This document shows positions 1 to 10,302 of a stretch of DNA of 57,507 bases, one piece after another. Below the pieces are notes generated by a model. The model saw only the letters and a list, made by a program, of their open reading frames with translations, was not told the origin of the DNA and made no database searches. The position numbers and the translations under genes are program-made. Location of the stretch: the NCBI GenBank assembly GCA_902521005.1, contig CABYPZ010000006.1, positions 1 through 57,507 on the forward strand. Direction: 5' to 3'. Positions within the stretch are counted from its first letter, which is position 1, and each line of letters opens with the position of its first letter. This DNA is from an uncultured Pelagibacteraceae bacterium (GTDB lineage Bacteria > Pseudomonadota > Alphaproteobacteria > Pelagibacterales > Pelagibacteraceae).

Positions 1-196
1 TAAAATACATTTTTGGGATTGGATCAAAAGTGATCACACCAATTTTAAGATTTTTTTTGTTTTTATATTTTCTTGCTAAATTAAATAATTTTTGATGACC
101 TAAATGTAATCCGTCAAAGTTTCCAATTAATAAAATGGAATTTTTATGTTTTTGTAAAACATTAAAGTTCTCATATAATTTAATTTTCTTTACCAT
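1..196 (-). CDS. ribF: Riboflavin kinase / FAD synthetase, N-terminal part (cut by window edge)
   Basis: Only the first 65 codons are in the window; the rest lies beyond base 1. The visible peptide begins MVKKIKLYENFN and contains GNFDGLHLGHQ, the nucleotide-binding signature of the FAD synthetase (FMN adenylyltransferase) domain, followed by the family-typical VITFDPIP. RibF proteins phosphorylate riboflavin to FMN and adenylylate it to FAD. The ATG at 194-196 lies within the last codons of the upstream HAD gene, whose stop is at 190-192, so the two overlap by 7 bases and are probably cotranscribed and translationally coupled. The kinase domain cannot be checked here. Confidence 0.9.
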   Translation of the reverse strand, partial: MVKKIKLYENFNVLQKHKNSILLIGNFDGLHLGHQKLFNLARKYKNKKNLKIGVITFDPIPKMYF

Positions 197-1008
197 GAAA
201 GATTAGATTGAATAAAGTTTACTTTTACTTTGTATTTTTTTAAAATATTTTCAAAATTATTTGTTTCAATTTCTTTTTTATGAATACCATTTGATATTAA
301 AAGTGAGTCAAATGACTGAATATTTGAGCCTCTTATGTCGGTATTTAAATTATCACCTATACATAAAATTCTTTTATTTTTTGTTTCTGCTGACAAGTTA
401 TAAACTAGTGGGTAAGGTTTTCCAAAATATTCAACTTTACCACCTATTTCCTCAAAAGTTTTAGCAACAGATCCTGCGCAATATTCTCTAACTTGACCCC
501 TATCAACAATTAAATCGGGATTTGTACAAATCATAATTTTATCAATTTTTGAATTAAGTATTTTTTTATAATGATTCAAATCTTTATCAAACTCATCGAA
601 CAACCCCGTACATAAAAAATATTCTGCCTTATCAAGGTTTTGGGTTTTCATGTTTTCAAATTCTTGAAATAGTCCAAAATCTCTTGGGGGGCCAATGTGA
701 TAAAAAAGTTTATCTTTATAATTTTTAATCAAATAATTTAAAGCTGCTTGGCCTGAAGTATATACTTTTGAAGTATATTTTTCGTTAAGACCCATCCTTA
801 AAAGAAAATCGTTTACATTTCGATTAGGTCTCGGTGCGTTAGTAAGAAGAATGAACTCTTTTTCCATTTCAAATAAACTCTTTAGTACTTCAACAGCATC
901 TTTATGTAGATCAATACCATTATGAATTACACCCCAAATGTCTATAAAAAATAGATCATAATCTCCTGCTATGCTTTTAAAGCCTAATTTATTAATGTCT
1001 TGGGTCAT
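190..1008 (-). CDS. HAD-superfamily class IIA hydrolase (NagD-like, TIGR01459 type)
   Basis: About 272 residues from the chosen start MTQDINKLGF. Motif I is DIWGVIHNG near residue 23, with the nucleophile Asp; motif II is LTNAPRPNRN; motif IV is CIGDNLNTDIRGS near the C terminus. Trp at the +2 position of motif I, where most HAD phosphatases have Asp, is usual for this subfamily (DxWGVxHDG). The protein is probably a soluble phosphatase of unknown substrate. The open frame continues upstream to 1113, but the extra 35 residues are unlike the family and would run through the groES promoter region, so the ATG at 1008 is preferred. The gene overlaps ribF downstream, so a link to flavin nucleotides is possible but unproven. 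Confidence 0.85.
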   Translation of the reverse strand: MTQDINKLGFKSIAGDYDLFFIDIWGVIHNGIDLHKDAVEVLKSLFEMEKEFILLTNAPRPNRNVNDFLLRMGLNEKYTSKVYTSGQAALNYLIKNYKDKLFYHIGPPRDFGLFQEFENMKTQNLDKAEYFLCTGLFDEFDKDLNHYKKILNSKIDKIMICTNPDLIVDRGQVREYCAGSVAKTFEEIGGKVEYFGKPYPLVYNLSAETKNKRILCIGDNLNTDIRGSNIQSFDSLLISNGIHKKEIETNNFENILKKYKVKVNFIQSNLSW

Positions 1009-1076
1009 TTTTGAGATATATATCAAAAAAAAGCTAATTTCTTTGTTTTTTTGAAGCTTTAAATTTTTACATTCTT

Positions 1077-1105
1077 CTTGAAATACTGATCTCTTGTATC
1101 TATAT
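1077..1105 (+). promoter_or_regulatory. Candidate promoter of groES-groEL
   Basis: CTTGAA at 1077-1082 is followed after 17 bases by CTATAT at 1100-1105. This matches the alphaproteobacterial housekeeping pattern, and the CTTGAAA box would also suit a heat-shock sigma factor. Predicted transcription starts about 20 bases before the groES ATG, leaving room for the AGGAG ribosome binding site at 1121-1125. No CIRCE inverted repeat (the HrcA operator) is visible, so HrcA control is not supported. Confidence 0.45.
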
Positions 1106-1131
1106 GAACTCAATATTTATAGGAGTTTTAT

Positions 1132-1425
1132 ATGAAGTTTAAACCGTTACACGATAGAGTTTTAATCGAAGTTCTAGATAGCAGTGAGAAAACTGCAGGA
1201 GGGATAATCATCCCTGATACTGCTCAAGAAAAACCTCAAGAAGGAAAAGTAGTTGCCATAGGTGGTGGAGCAAAAACTGAAGATGGAAAATTAATTCCAA
1301 TGGACGTTAAAGTTGGTGATAAAGTTCTTTTTGGCAAATGGTCAGGAACAGAGGTAAAAATTGATGGTAAAGAATATAGCATAATGAAAGAGTCTGACAT
1401 TATGGGTATTTCTAACAGCAAATAA
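1132..1425 (+). CDS. groES: Co-chaperonin GroES
   Basis: A 97-residue protein of normal GroES length. It starts [21 protein letters not shown] and carries [16 protein letters not shown], the mobile loop that docks onto GroEL. It forms the heptameric lid of the GroEL folding chamber in the cytoplasm. AGGAG at 1121-1125 lies 6 bases before the ATG. groEL follows after a 19-base gap with its own AAGGAG, the usual two-gene operon. The strand and spacing leave little doubt about the start. Confidence 0.98.
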   Translation: MKFKPLHDRVLIEVLDSSEKTAGGIIIPDTAQEKPQEGKVVAIGGGAKTEDGKLIPMDVKVGDKVLFGKWSGTEVKIDGKEYSIMKESDIMGISNSK

Positions 1426-1429
1426 TTAA

Positions 1430-3100
<1,671 letters not shown>

Positions 3101-3125
3101 TACCTTTTTCGTACCTATGAATTTT

Positions 3126-3165
3126 AAAAACGCCAGAGAAATCAATCACTCTGGCGTTTTTTTTT
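3126..3165 (+). terminator. Intrinsic terminator of groES-groEL
   Basis: A perfect 8-bp GC-rich stem, CGCCAGAG (3131-3138) with CTCTGGCG (3149-3156), encloses a 10-base loop, is flanked by an A run on the 5' side, and is followed by nine T residues (3157-3165). It lies 26 bases after the groEL stop. The A run upstream means it could also act on transcripts from the other strand. Confidence 0.93.
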
Positions 3166-3175
3166 GTTCTAAATT

Positions 3176-3206
3176 TAGATGAACAATTAGATGAACGATA
3201 GATGAA
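3176..3206. repeat. Three short direct repeats of TAGATGAA(C)
   Basis: TAGATGAAC occurs at 3176-3184 and 3188-3196, and TAGATGAA at 3199-3206, giving unit spacing of 12 and 11 bases (about one helical turn). The repeats lie just after the groEL terminator in a 441-base gap (3166-3606). They could be a protein-binding cluster, or chance in AT-rich DNA. The gap also holds the AT-only hairpin ATTTAAAA-CTCC-TTTTAAAT at 3518-3537 and a doubtful small ORF. I see no tRNA or known RNA in it. Confidence 0.35.
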
Positions 3207-3276
3207 AAATTTTCTAAAAAGTAATGAAAAATTTTTAAGACGCTTTAAAAGGGTAAAAATTTATCTACGATAAAAT

Positions 3277-3468
3277 CTACACCCATTGATAATTAAAATC
3301 ATTACTATTATGAGTACCAACTCTTACTTTTTGAGTATAAGTAACATTTGATCTTTTCCATTTAAATGTCCAATCTAACCTACCTACCTTCTTTATACTT
3401 CCAGGTATAATTTCTATATCGTTCTTTTTAGGGACTGGGTGTAATGTTTTATTTAATCCAAGTGTCAT
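3277..3468 (-). CDS. Doubtful 63-residue hypothetical protein
   Basis: An open frame from ATG to stop inside the groEL-typA gap. The product is basic and aromatic-rich (for example GRLDWTFKWKRSN and NDFNYQWV at the end), with no signal peptide or membrane segment and no family I recognise. No convincing ribosome binding site precedes the ATG. The amino acid mix is more protein-like than most chance ORFs in AT-rich DNA, having several Trp and Gly residues and few Lys/Ile/Phe runs. It is therefore listed, but it could be spurious. Confidence 0.35.
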   Translation of the reverse strand: MTLGLNKTLHPVPKKNDIEIIPGSIKKVGRLDWTFKWKRSNVTYTQKVRVGTHNSNDFNYQWV

Positions 3469-3606
3469 TAAGAATAAAAATATAAGTTTAATTATGTGAT
3501 GTCAATACTGTAGTTTTATTTAAAACTCCTTTTAAATAAATTGATCAATGCACCAATAAATAAAAAAGTTTTTAATATTTAAGATTAATGTATAAGAACC
3601 TGAATA

Positions 3607-5433
3607 ATGAATAAAAATTTTCGAAATATAACAATAATTGCCCACGTTGATCATGGTAAGACTACTTTAATTGATGCATTAATGAAACAGAGTGGTTCAT
3701 TTAGAGATAATGAAGTTGTTGAAGAAAGATTAATGGACTCAGGAGAACTTGAAAAAGAAAGAGGGATTACAATTTTAGCAAAACCTGCTTCCATAAACTG
3801 GAAAGACTCTAGAATAAATATCATCGATACTCCTGGACACAGAGATTTTGCAGCTGAGGTTGAAAGAGTTTTAAGTATGGCAGACGGAGCTTTGTTGCTT
3901 ATAGACTCGGCTGAGGGAGTAATGCCTCAAACAAAATTTGTTTTATCAAAAGCTCTCAAACAAGGTCTAAGGCCAATTGTTATAATTAATAAATTAGATA
4001 AAGCTGATCAAAGAGCTGAAGAGGTGTTAAATGAAACATTTGACCTTTTTGTAAGTTTAGATGCTAACGAAGAACAACTTGATTTTCCAGTTCTTTATGC
4101 AAGTGGTAGATCTGGCTGGGCTTGTAAGGAAATTAATGAAGAAAAAAAAGATCTGAGCCCATTGCTTGATTTGATTATAGATCATATTAAACCAATACAA
4201 CCAGATACAACAAAACCTTTTGCTATGCTCTCAACACTGTTATATGCAGACAGCTTTTTAGGTAGAAGCTTGGTAGGAAAAATATCTCAAGGTACTGCGA
4301 GAGCTAATCAAAGGATTAAGGCAATTAATCTTAAAGGTGAGATAGTTGATGAAGGTAGATTAACGAAAATTTTTAGATATGAAGGAACAAAAAAAGTGCC
4401 AATAGAAGTTGGATTAGCTGGTGATATAGTTGTAATTGCTGGATTAGAAAAAGCAAACGTTGCTGATACCATCTGTGATATAGAACTTAATGAACCAATA
4501 AAAGCCACTCCAATTGATCCTCCTACTATGTCTATCACAATAACAGTAAATAGTTCTCCACTCGCAGGGACGGAGGGAAAGAAACTAACAAGCACCCAGA
4601 TAAGAGAGAGACTATTAATTGAAGCACAAAATAATGTTGGAATATCATTCTCAGAAAATGAAAAAAAAGATGCTTTTGAAATAAGTGGACGCGGCGAATT
4701 AATGCTTGAAATTTTATTGACTCAAATGAGACGTGAAGGTTTCGAAATGACAGTAAGCCCACCAAAAGTACTATTTAAGAAAAATGAAGATGGAAAAAAA
4801 TTAGAACCAATAGAAGAAATAACTGTTGATATTGATGATGAATATTCTTCAAAAATAATAGATTCTATGAATAAAAGAAAAGGTAAATTGATAGAATTAA
4901 AAGACACTGGTAAAGAAAAAAAAAGATTAATATTTCAAGCACCAACCAGATGTTTGATGGGTTACACCAGTAGGTTTTTAACATTAACAAAAGGTAATGG
5001 AGTTATTAATAAAATATTTCATAGTTATGGAGATTATGAAGGGGAGATCGAAGGAAGGAGAAATGGTGCGCTAATTGCAATGGAACAAGGTAAAGCAGTA
5101 GCATTTGCTATTTTTAATCTACAGGCAAGAGGAGAAATGTTCATTACTCATAATGACCCTGTTTATGCTGGAATGATAGTTGGTTTAACCCCAAAACCAG
5201 GGGATATGATTATAAATGTTATGAAAGGAAAAAAGTTAACAAATATGAGAACTCAAGGGACTGACGAAAACGTAGTGCTTACACCTATTAGAAAGATGTC
5301 TATAGCAGAACAACTAAGCATGCTTAATTCAGACGAGGCTTTAGAAATAACACCCAAATCATGTAGGTTAAGGAAAGCAATTTTAGATCCACATCAAAGA
5401 AAAAAAATTGAGAAAGCCACCTCAATAAATTAA
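3607..5433 (+). CDS. typA: Ribosome-associated translational GTPase TypA/BipA
   Basis: A 608-residue protein with full TypA length. G motifs are AHVDHGKTT (residues 12-20), RGIT (52-55), DTPGH (74-78) and NKLD (128-131). They are followed by EF-G-like domains and the family-specific C-terminal region containing GRRNGALIAMEQGKAVAFA. TypA binds ribosomes, helps 50S assembly, and supports growth under cold and other stress. A TATAAG box at 3591-3596 lies 10 bases before the ATG and no Shine-Dalgarno is visible, so the mRNA may have almost no leader. The 3' end overlaps the convergent YczE-like gene by 4 bases. Confidence 0.96.
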   Translation: MNKNFRNITIIAHVDHGKTTLIDALMKQSGSFRDNEVVEERLMDSGELEKERGITILAKPASINWKDSRINIIDTPGHRDFAAEVERVLSMADGALLLIDSAEGVMPQTKFVLSKALKQGLRPIVIINKLDKADQRAEEVLNETFDLFVSLDANEEQLDFPVLYASGRSGWACKEINEEKKDLSPLLDLIIDHIKPIQPDTTKPFAMLSTLLYADSFLGRSLVGKISQGTARANQRIKAINLKGEIVDEGRLTKIFRYEGTKKVPIEVGLAGDIVVIAGLEKANVADTICDIELNEPIKATPIDPPTMSITITVNSSPLAGTEGKKLTSTQIRERLLIEAQNNVGISFSENEKKDAFEISGRGELMLEILLTQMRREGFEMTVSPPKVLFKKNEDGKKLEPIEEITVDIDDEYSSKIIDSMNKRKGKLIELKDTGKEKKRLIFQAPTRCLMGYTSRFLTLTKGNGVINKIFHSYGDYEGEIEGRRNGALIAMEQGKAVAFAIFNLQARGEMFITHNDPVYAGMIVGLTPKPGDMIINVMKGKKLTNMRTQGTDENVVLTPIRKMSIAEQLSMLNSDEALEITPKSCRLRKAILDPHQRKKIEKATSIN

Positions 5434-6077
5434 TTAAATAATTTTCCAGTAATATATAAACCCAATGCAACAGCCGGGCCAATGCCAAAAGCAAATAAGA
5501 GGGTCCCTATTCCAACAGTACCTCCTAGATACCATCCTATACTGACAACACTAATTTCTAAAAATGCTCTAACTAATGCTATAGGAAAATTAGTTTTTTT
5601 TTGAAGACCTACCATAAGTCCATCCCTTGGACCTGGTCCTAAATTTGCAATTAAATAAATTCCACCACCTAAACCAACAGTAAGTACAGCTGTAAAAGCT
5701 AAAATTAATTGACCTATAAAACTTTCAGGAGTTGGCACAAATTTTATACAAACATCAATCATAATCGAAATAATGATTGCATTAAGTATTGTACCTATTC
5801 CAGGTTTTTGTCTTAAGGGTATCCATAGAAATAATACTGCAATACTTACTAGTAATGTGATTGTTCCAATAGACAAATTAACATTTAAAGAAATACCTTG
5901 GGCCAGAACACTCCAAGGTGATGCCCCGGAATTGGATACAATCAATAACCCCTCTCCTAAACCAAACAAGGTCAAACCTAATATTAGGAAAAATAAACTT
6001 GAGGGTTTTGGTTTTAAATTTAAAGGATTATCTGAGCTCCAGGAAACTTTAGGGACATTTTTAATAGACAAAAACAT
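5430..6077 (-). CDS. YczE/YitT-like integral membrane protein
   Basis: A 215-residue protein with about five hydrophobic helices. The first begins near residue 28 (LFFLILGLTLFGLGEGLLIV), and the family-typical segments SGASPWSVLAQGIS and LGPGPRDGLMVGL follow. These match the YczE/YyaS/YitT group of membrane proteins, whose molecular function is not established. Two Gly-Pro loops between helices are the most conserved elements. The gene is convergent with typA (4-base overlap) and divergent from the DUF6134-like gene. No operon partner suggests a substrate. Confidence 0.75.
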   Translation of the reverse strand: MFLSIKNVPKVSWSSDNPLNLKPKPSSLFFLILGLTLFGLGEGLLIVSNSGASPWSVLAQGISLNVNLSIGTITLLVSIAVLFLWIPLRQKPGIGTILNAIIISIMIDVCIKFVPTPESFIGQLILAFTAVLTVGLGGGIYLIANLGPGPRDGLMVGLQKKTNFPIALVRAFLEISVVSIGWYLGGTVGIGTLLFAFGIGPAVALGLYITGKLFN

Positions 6078-6133
6078 TTATTAACTAATTATACTCTTTG
6101 ATACAAAATAAAAGTCTATTATTGTATAATTTG

Positions 6134-6814
6134 ATGAAAATTTTATTAGCCTTTATCATTTTATTTATAAACGTTGGCAATGTTTTTGCTCATTCTTCTC
6201 ACATTAAAAATTTATCAAAAATAGAAATGGAAGTCTTAAGAAATGGTAAAGTAATCGGTTTTAGCGACTATTATTTTGAGCACAAAAAAGATCTAATGAT
6301 TGTTAAAAATGAAACGAATTTTTTAGTAGAAATGGCAGGTATAAAAATTTTTTCTATCAAAGGAAATTCAGAGGAGGTATATGAAAATGAAAAATTAATT
6401 TCTTTTAAATCTTCTACTTTACAAAATAAAAAGAGGAAATTTGTAAAACTGATTTTTGATGAAAATAAAAACTTATTTATTATTGATGGTTCATCTTTTA
6501 AAGGTGAAACAGGTTCAGATAATGTTATTGGAAATTGGTGGAATTCTAAAATATTACAATCTAAATCTCAAATAAGTCCTTTATCAGGTAGTGTTAAGGA
6601 ACAAATAGTTAGGCTGATTGGTAAAGATGAAATGATTTTAAATGGAAAAAAATATAAATTATTTAAATTTAATTTAAAATCATCTAATGAAGAACTGCCT
6701 AAAGATAAAAAATTAGACTTTAATATATGGTTAGAACCTAACGAAGGTTTAATTTTTAAAGTTCAATATAATCGACTTGGGAATTGGGAATATAAAATTA
6801 AAAATTTTTATTAA
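6134..6814 (+). CDS. Exported DUF6134-like protein
   Basis: About 226 residues. The N terminus MKILLAFIILFINVGNVFA is a clear signal peptide, and the mature part is a beta-rich domain with paired motifs such as EVLRNGKVIGFSDYYFEH, as in the DUF6134 family of periplasmic proteins of unknown function. An in-frame TTG at 6098 would add 12 residues, but the ATG at 6134 gives a better signal peptide. TATAAT at 6125-6130 lies only 3 bases before that ATG, suggesting a leaderless transcript. The 3' end abuts the convergent pmbA gene with no gap. Confidence 0.7.
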   Translation: MKILLAFIILFINVGNVFAHSSHIKNLSKIEMEVLRNGKVIGFSDYYFEHKKDLMIVKNETNFLVEMAGIKIFSIKGNSEEVYENEKLISFKSSTLQNKKRKFVKLIFDENKNLFIIDGSSFKGETGSDNVIGNWWNSKILQSKSQISPLSGSVKEQIVRLIGKDEMILNGKKYKLFKFNLKSSNEELPKDKKLDFNIWLEPNEGLIFKVQYNRLGNWEYKIKNFY

Positions 6815-8131
6815 TTATTTTCCTGCAACAGTCATGCCTTCAATTAATGTTGTTGGTGAATTAGTTGCATATTTGTACTCTAGATCATCAGCTAATGTTA
6901 AATTTTTAAAAATATCTTTAAAATTTCCTGCAATTGTTATTTCACTTACTGGATAAATAAATTCTCCATTTTCAATAATAAAACCTGATGCCCCTACTGA
7001 ATAATCACCTGTAACTATGTTTGAACCATGACCAATAGTTTCTGTAACATAAAGTAATTTTGGATGTACTTTTATTAAATCATTAAAACTAATAGAACCG
7101 TTTTGAAAAAATAAGTTAGTAGTTCCGCCTGCTCTTCCATTAGATTTTAAGTTAAGTTTTTTGCCATAATAAGTATCGAGTAGATAATTTTTTAAAATAC
7201 CATTTTCTACAATTTTAATTTCACTAGATTTTACACCTTCACTATCAAATGGTCTTGAGGCTAAACCTTTTAAAATATTAGGTTTATCTATTATATTTAT
7301 ATTTTTATTAAAAATCTCTGTATCAATTGCTCCTTTTAAAAATGATGTATTTCTTGCAATCGAGGAGCCACTGATTGCAGATGAAAGAACACTTAAAATT
7401 CCTCTAGAAATTCTCTTATCAAATACGACAGGTATTTTTTCACTACTTATTTTTTTTGAGTTTAACTTTTTTATTGCGTTGCTTGATGCAGCTTTCCCAA
7501 TTTTATCTGCTTTAGTTATGTCTTCTAAAAATCTTTGGTTAGTAAACTCATAATCTCTTTCCATGCTACCATTAGATTTAGCTACAGCTACACAAGAGGC
7601 TGAAAACGATGAGCTTTTATAGCCACTTAAAAAACCTTTTGAATTTGCAAGAGTAAAAATCGATTTATTTTCAGAAAATGATGACTCTGAATTTTCAATT
7701 TTGTCATCCATAAAAACATTTTCCTCAACTTCGGTTAAAAAATTGATTTTTTTCTCGTTTGATATGTGATTTTTGTCATATAAATTTAATTCTGAAATTT
7801 TTTTTGCCAGCAATTCTTGCTCAGGAAGCGTATTGCACTCATCTTCAGGACTATTTTTTGCAGTCTCTACACATCTATTTATTAAAATATCTAAATTATT
7901 ATTTTCTATGTTTGAAGAACTAATAGTTGATTTTCTTTTATTTATAAAAGTAGTTAAATTTAAAATAAGTGTATCAGATCTCTCTGACTCATCTAATTTT
8001 TTATTTCTAAAGTTTACTGTTTCCGAAACACTGTTCCCAACTGAAACTTGAACATCTGTTGCGCCATTTTTTTTTGCACTATCAATACAGTATGATGCTT
8101 TATCATCTAAAAAACTCTGATCTTTAATCAT
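6815..8131 (-). CDS. pmbA: TldE/PmbA-type metalloprotease subunit
   Basis: A 438-residue protein of the TldD/TldE family that lacks the HExxxH metal site of TldD, as expected for the TldE (PmbA) partner. Family features include SSEIKIVENGILKNYLLDTYYGKK and the C-terminal GDYSVGASGFIIENGE. In Escherichia coli TldD and TldE form a heterodimeric protease that trims peptides such as microcin B17 precursor and CcdA. tldD lies 3 bases upstream on the same strand, so both subunits are encoded as one operon here. Confidence 0.92.
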   Translation of the reverse strand: MIKDQSFLDDKASYCIDSAKKNGATDVQVSVGNSVSETVNFRNKKLDESERSDTLILNLTTFINKRKSTISSSNIENNNLDILINRCVETAKNSPEDECNTLPEQELLAKKISELNLYDKNHISNEKKINFLTEVEENVFMDDKIENSESSFSENKSIFTLANSKGFLSGYKSSSFSASCVAVAKSNGSMERDYEFTNQRFLEDITKADKIGKAASSNAIKKLNSKKISSEKIPVVFDKRISRGILSVLSSAISGSSIARNTSFLKGAIDTEIFNKNINIIDKPNILKGLASRPFDSEGVKSSEIKIVENGILKNYLLDTYYGKKLNLKSNGRAGGTTNLFFQNGSISFNDLIKVHPKLLYVTETIGHGSNIVTGDYSVGASGFIIENGEFIYPVSEITIAGNFKDIFKNLTLADDLEYKYATNSPTTLIEGMTVAGK

Positions 8132-8134
8132 TTG

Positions 8135-9547
8135 TTATATTTGAGTTCCACCCACTGTCATTTTATTAATCAATATCGATGGTTGAGCTACACCAACAGG
8201 TACTCCCTGACCTGCTTTGCCGCAGGTTCCTATACCTGGATCAAGCATCATATCATTGCCTACCATTGAAACTTCTTTTAATGCAGATGGACCATCGCCT
8301 ATAAGTGTTGCACCTTTAATCGGAGATCCTATTTTTCCATTTATGATTTCATATGCTTCTGTACAATTGAAAACAAATTTTCCTGAAGTGATATCAACTT
8401 GACCCCCACCAAAACTTACAGCAAATATACCTTTGTCTACAGATTTTATCATTTCTTCTTGTGTATGAGTTCCATTCAACATCATGGTATTTCTCATTCT
8501 AGGTAAAACTATATGCTTGTAACTTTCTCTTCTACCATTTCCAGTAGAATTAGTTTTCATCAATCTAGCATTCAATCTATCTTGCATAAAATTTTTTAAT
8601 ATTCCATTTTCAATCAATACTGTTTTTTCTGTAGGTGTTCCCTCGTCATCAATTGTTAAGCTTCCTCTTCTGTTCTGTAAAGTTCCATCATCAACTATTG
8701 TAACTCCATCACTAGCAACTCTTTGATTCATAAGGTTATGGAATGCAGAAGTTTTTTTTCTATTAAAGTCACCTTCAAGCCCATGTCCAATGGCTTCATG
8801 GATTAATATTGCAGGCCAACCAGGTCCCAAAACAACTTTCATTTCTCCTGCTGGCGCTGGTTTGCTATCTAAATTTACTGATGCAATTCTAAAAGCTTCG
8901 TCACAAACTTTTTTCCAATTTTCATTTTTTAAATAATCTTCATAAGATTGTCTTCCACCAATACCATAAACTCCAGTTTCTTTTTTTCCATTTTTTTCCA
9001 ATACAACAGACACATTAAATCTTACTAATGGTCTGATATCTGTTAGTATTTCGCCTCCTGCCCTTATAATTTCTACTGATTTATGTTCACCCAAAAAATT
9101 TGCAGTCACTTGTTTAACATTTGGGTTTTTAGATCTGGTATATTTATCTATCTCTTCTAAAATTTTTATTTTGGAGCTAAATGATTTTTCCTCTATTGGA
9201 TTTTTATCCTCATAATATTTTATATTACTTTTTGATATAGAATGGTTGTAAGTACCTTTTTTTGATTTTAATGTAGATTTCAAATTTTCACTTGAATTTT
9301 TTAAAGAATTTTTTGAAATTTCATTGGAGTGAGAGTATGCAATGACTTCTCCTGTTACGGCTCTTAGTCCATATCCAATATCGGAATTATATGATGAGTT
9401 TTTGATTTTACTATCATCTAAAACTATATTTTCAGTTTTTGAGTTTTCTAAATATAGCTCACCATCATCACAATTTTTTAGTGTTTCAGAAACTACTTTT
9501 TCAGCATCATTTCTTGAGATATCTGACTTTATAAAAAAATCTGTCAT
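8135..9547 (-). CDS. tldD: TldD metalloprotease, catalytic subunit
   Basis: A 470-residue protein with the zinc-binding HEAIGH motif at residues 250-255 (pattern HExxxH), in the context WPAILIHEAIGHGLEGDFN. The C-terminal family block DPGIGTCGKAGQGVPVGVAQ is intact. It is the active subunit of the TldD/TldE protease. It is the first gene of a two-gene operon with pmbA. The cytoplasmic location follows from the absence of a signal peptide. No peptide-toxin or RiPP gene that might be a substrate is recognisable nearby. Confidence 0.95.
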   Translation of the reverse strand: MTDFFIKSDISRNDAEKVVSETLKNCDDGELYLENSKTENIVLDDSKIKNSSYNSDIGYGLRAVTGEVIAYSHSNEISKNSLKNSSENLKSTLKSKKGTYNHSISKSNIKYYEDKNPIEEKSFSSKIKILEEIDKYTRSKNPNVKQVTANFLGEHKSVEIIRAGGEILTDIRPLVRFNVSVVLEKNGKKETGVYGIGGRQSYEDYLKNENWKKVCDEAFRIASVNLDSKPAPAGEMKVVLGPGWPAILIHEAIGHGLEGDFNRKKTSAFHNLMNQRVASDGVTIVDDGTLQNRRGSLTIDDEGTPTEKTVLIENGILKNFMQDRLNARLMKTNSTGNGRRESYKHIVLPRMRNTMMLNGTHTQEEMIKSVDKGIFAVSFGGGQVDITSGKFVFNCTEAYEIINGKIGSPIKGATLIGDGPSALKEVSMVGNDMMLDPGIGTCGKAGQGVPVGVAQPSILINKMTVGGTQI

Positions 9548-9635
9548 AAGGTAAATGTAATAATGTATATAGAATAATCAACTGCTGTATTTAGCGCATA
9601 TACTTTTTTATTTAATGTTTTATTTTACTGTAATA

Positions 9636-9983
9636 ATGAAAGTTTTTTTTAATAATTCCTGCAGTATTTGTAGAGCGGAAATAAATCTTTATAAAAAAGA
9701 GCAAGTAGAAGGAATAGATTGGGTAGATATTACACACAATAAGAAAGCTGAAGCAGAAACTAAAAAAAAAGATAAATCTTTACTAAGAAGATTGCATGTT
9801 AAAAAAGATGAAAAAATTTATGAAGGAGCTGAGGCTTTTTTATTAATTTGGAAAAAAATTCCAAAGTACCGTTTTTTATTTAAAATTCTTTCATTGCCAA
9901 TTATTTTTAATTTATTTTCAATATTATATGAAGTTGCTGCTTTTTTTTTATATTTGAAAAATAAAAAACAACTTAAAAACTAG
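9636..9983 (+). CDS. DCC-family (DUF393) thiol-disulfide oxidoreductase-like protein
   Basis: About 115 residues starting MKVFFNNSCSICRAEINLYKK. The N-terminal CxxC (C-S-I-C) and the downstream LHVKKDEKIYEGAEAFLLIWKKIP match the DCC family, which usually opens DGxCxxC; here the Asp-Gly is replaced by Asn-Asn. The C-terminal third is hydrophobic, with one probable membrane-associated helix. The ATG at 9636 is chosen because it starts directly at the conserved strand; an upstream ATG at 9615 adds 7 residues of no family likeness. The 3' end overlaps the convergent gene by 4 bases. The function is unknown. Confidence 0.72.
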   Translation: MKVFFNNSCSICRAEINLYKKEQVEGIDWVDITHNKKAEAETKKKDKSLLRRLHVKKDEKIYEGAEAFLLIWKKIPKYRFLFKILSLPIIFNLFSILYEVAAFFLYLKNKKQLKN

Positions 9984-10273
9984 GTTAATATTACTAGTAG
10001 TATTTGACTAGTAAAAGACATTAGAACTAGAAAGGACAAAAAAACAATTAAATACATTATTGTTACAGCTCTATTTTTTTTTCTTCTAATTAAAATATAA
10101 TTCCTATCATCTAGCATTGAAATATCTCTCTTACCAATAACTGGATAATCATAACTCCATTTCCAAACTGATTTTGTAAGTCTTAAGTCCAAACTATTGT
10201 AGTAATTAATCCATGCAACCGACCATTTGAAAATAAAAAACAAAATTATGAGTATCAATGTGGTTGTTATCAT
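9980..10273 (-). CDS. Small membrane protein of unknown function
   Basis: A 97-residue protein with an N-terminal helix (MITTTLILIILFFIFKW), a central charged region containing YDYPVIGKRDISMLDDRNYI, and a C-terminal helix (TIMYLIVFLSFLVLMSF). It has two transmembrane segments with a hydrophilic loop of about 50 residues between them. I do not recognise the family. It is convergent with the DCC-family gene and divergent from the J-domain gene, with only 29 bases between the two start codons, so the two divergent promoters must be compact or overlapping. Confidence 0.6.
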   Translation of the reverse strand: MITTTLILIILFFIFKWSVAWINYYNSLDLRLTKSVWKWSYDYPVIGKRDISMLDDRNYILIRRKKNRAVTIMYLIVFLSFLVLMSFTSQILLVILT

Positions 10274-10302
10274 TTATTTATTAAATTATATTATAATTAA
10301 TT

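Noticed and set aside
190-1113. Longer HAD hydrolase starting at 1113
   Set aside because: The extra 35 residues do not resemble HAD proteins, and the region is the groES promoter zone; the ATG at 1008 fits the family.
1009-1131. CIRCE element (HrcA operator) before groES
   Set aside because: The inverted repeat TTAGCACTC-N9-GAGTGCTAA is not present in the gap or in the leader.
5773-6084. 103-codon plus-strand frame opposite the YczE-like gene
   Set aside because: It is antisense to a convincing membrane protein; no ribosome binding site or family match.
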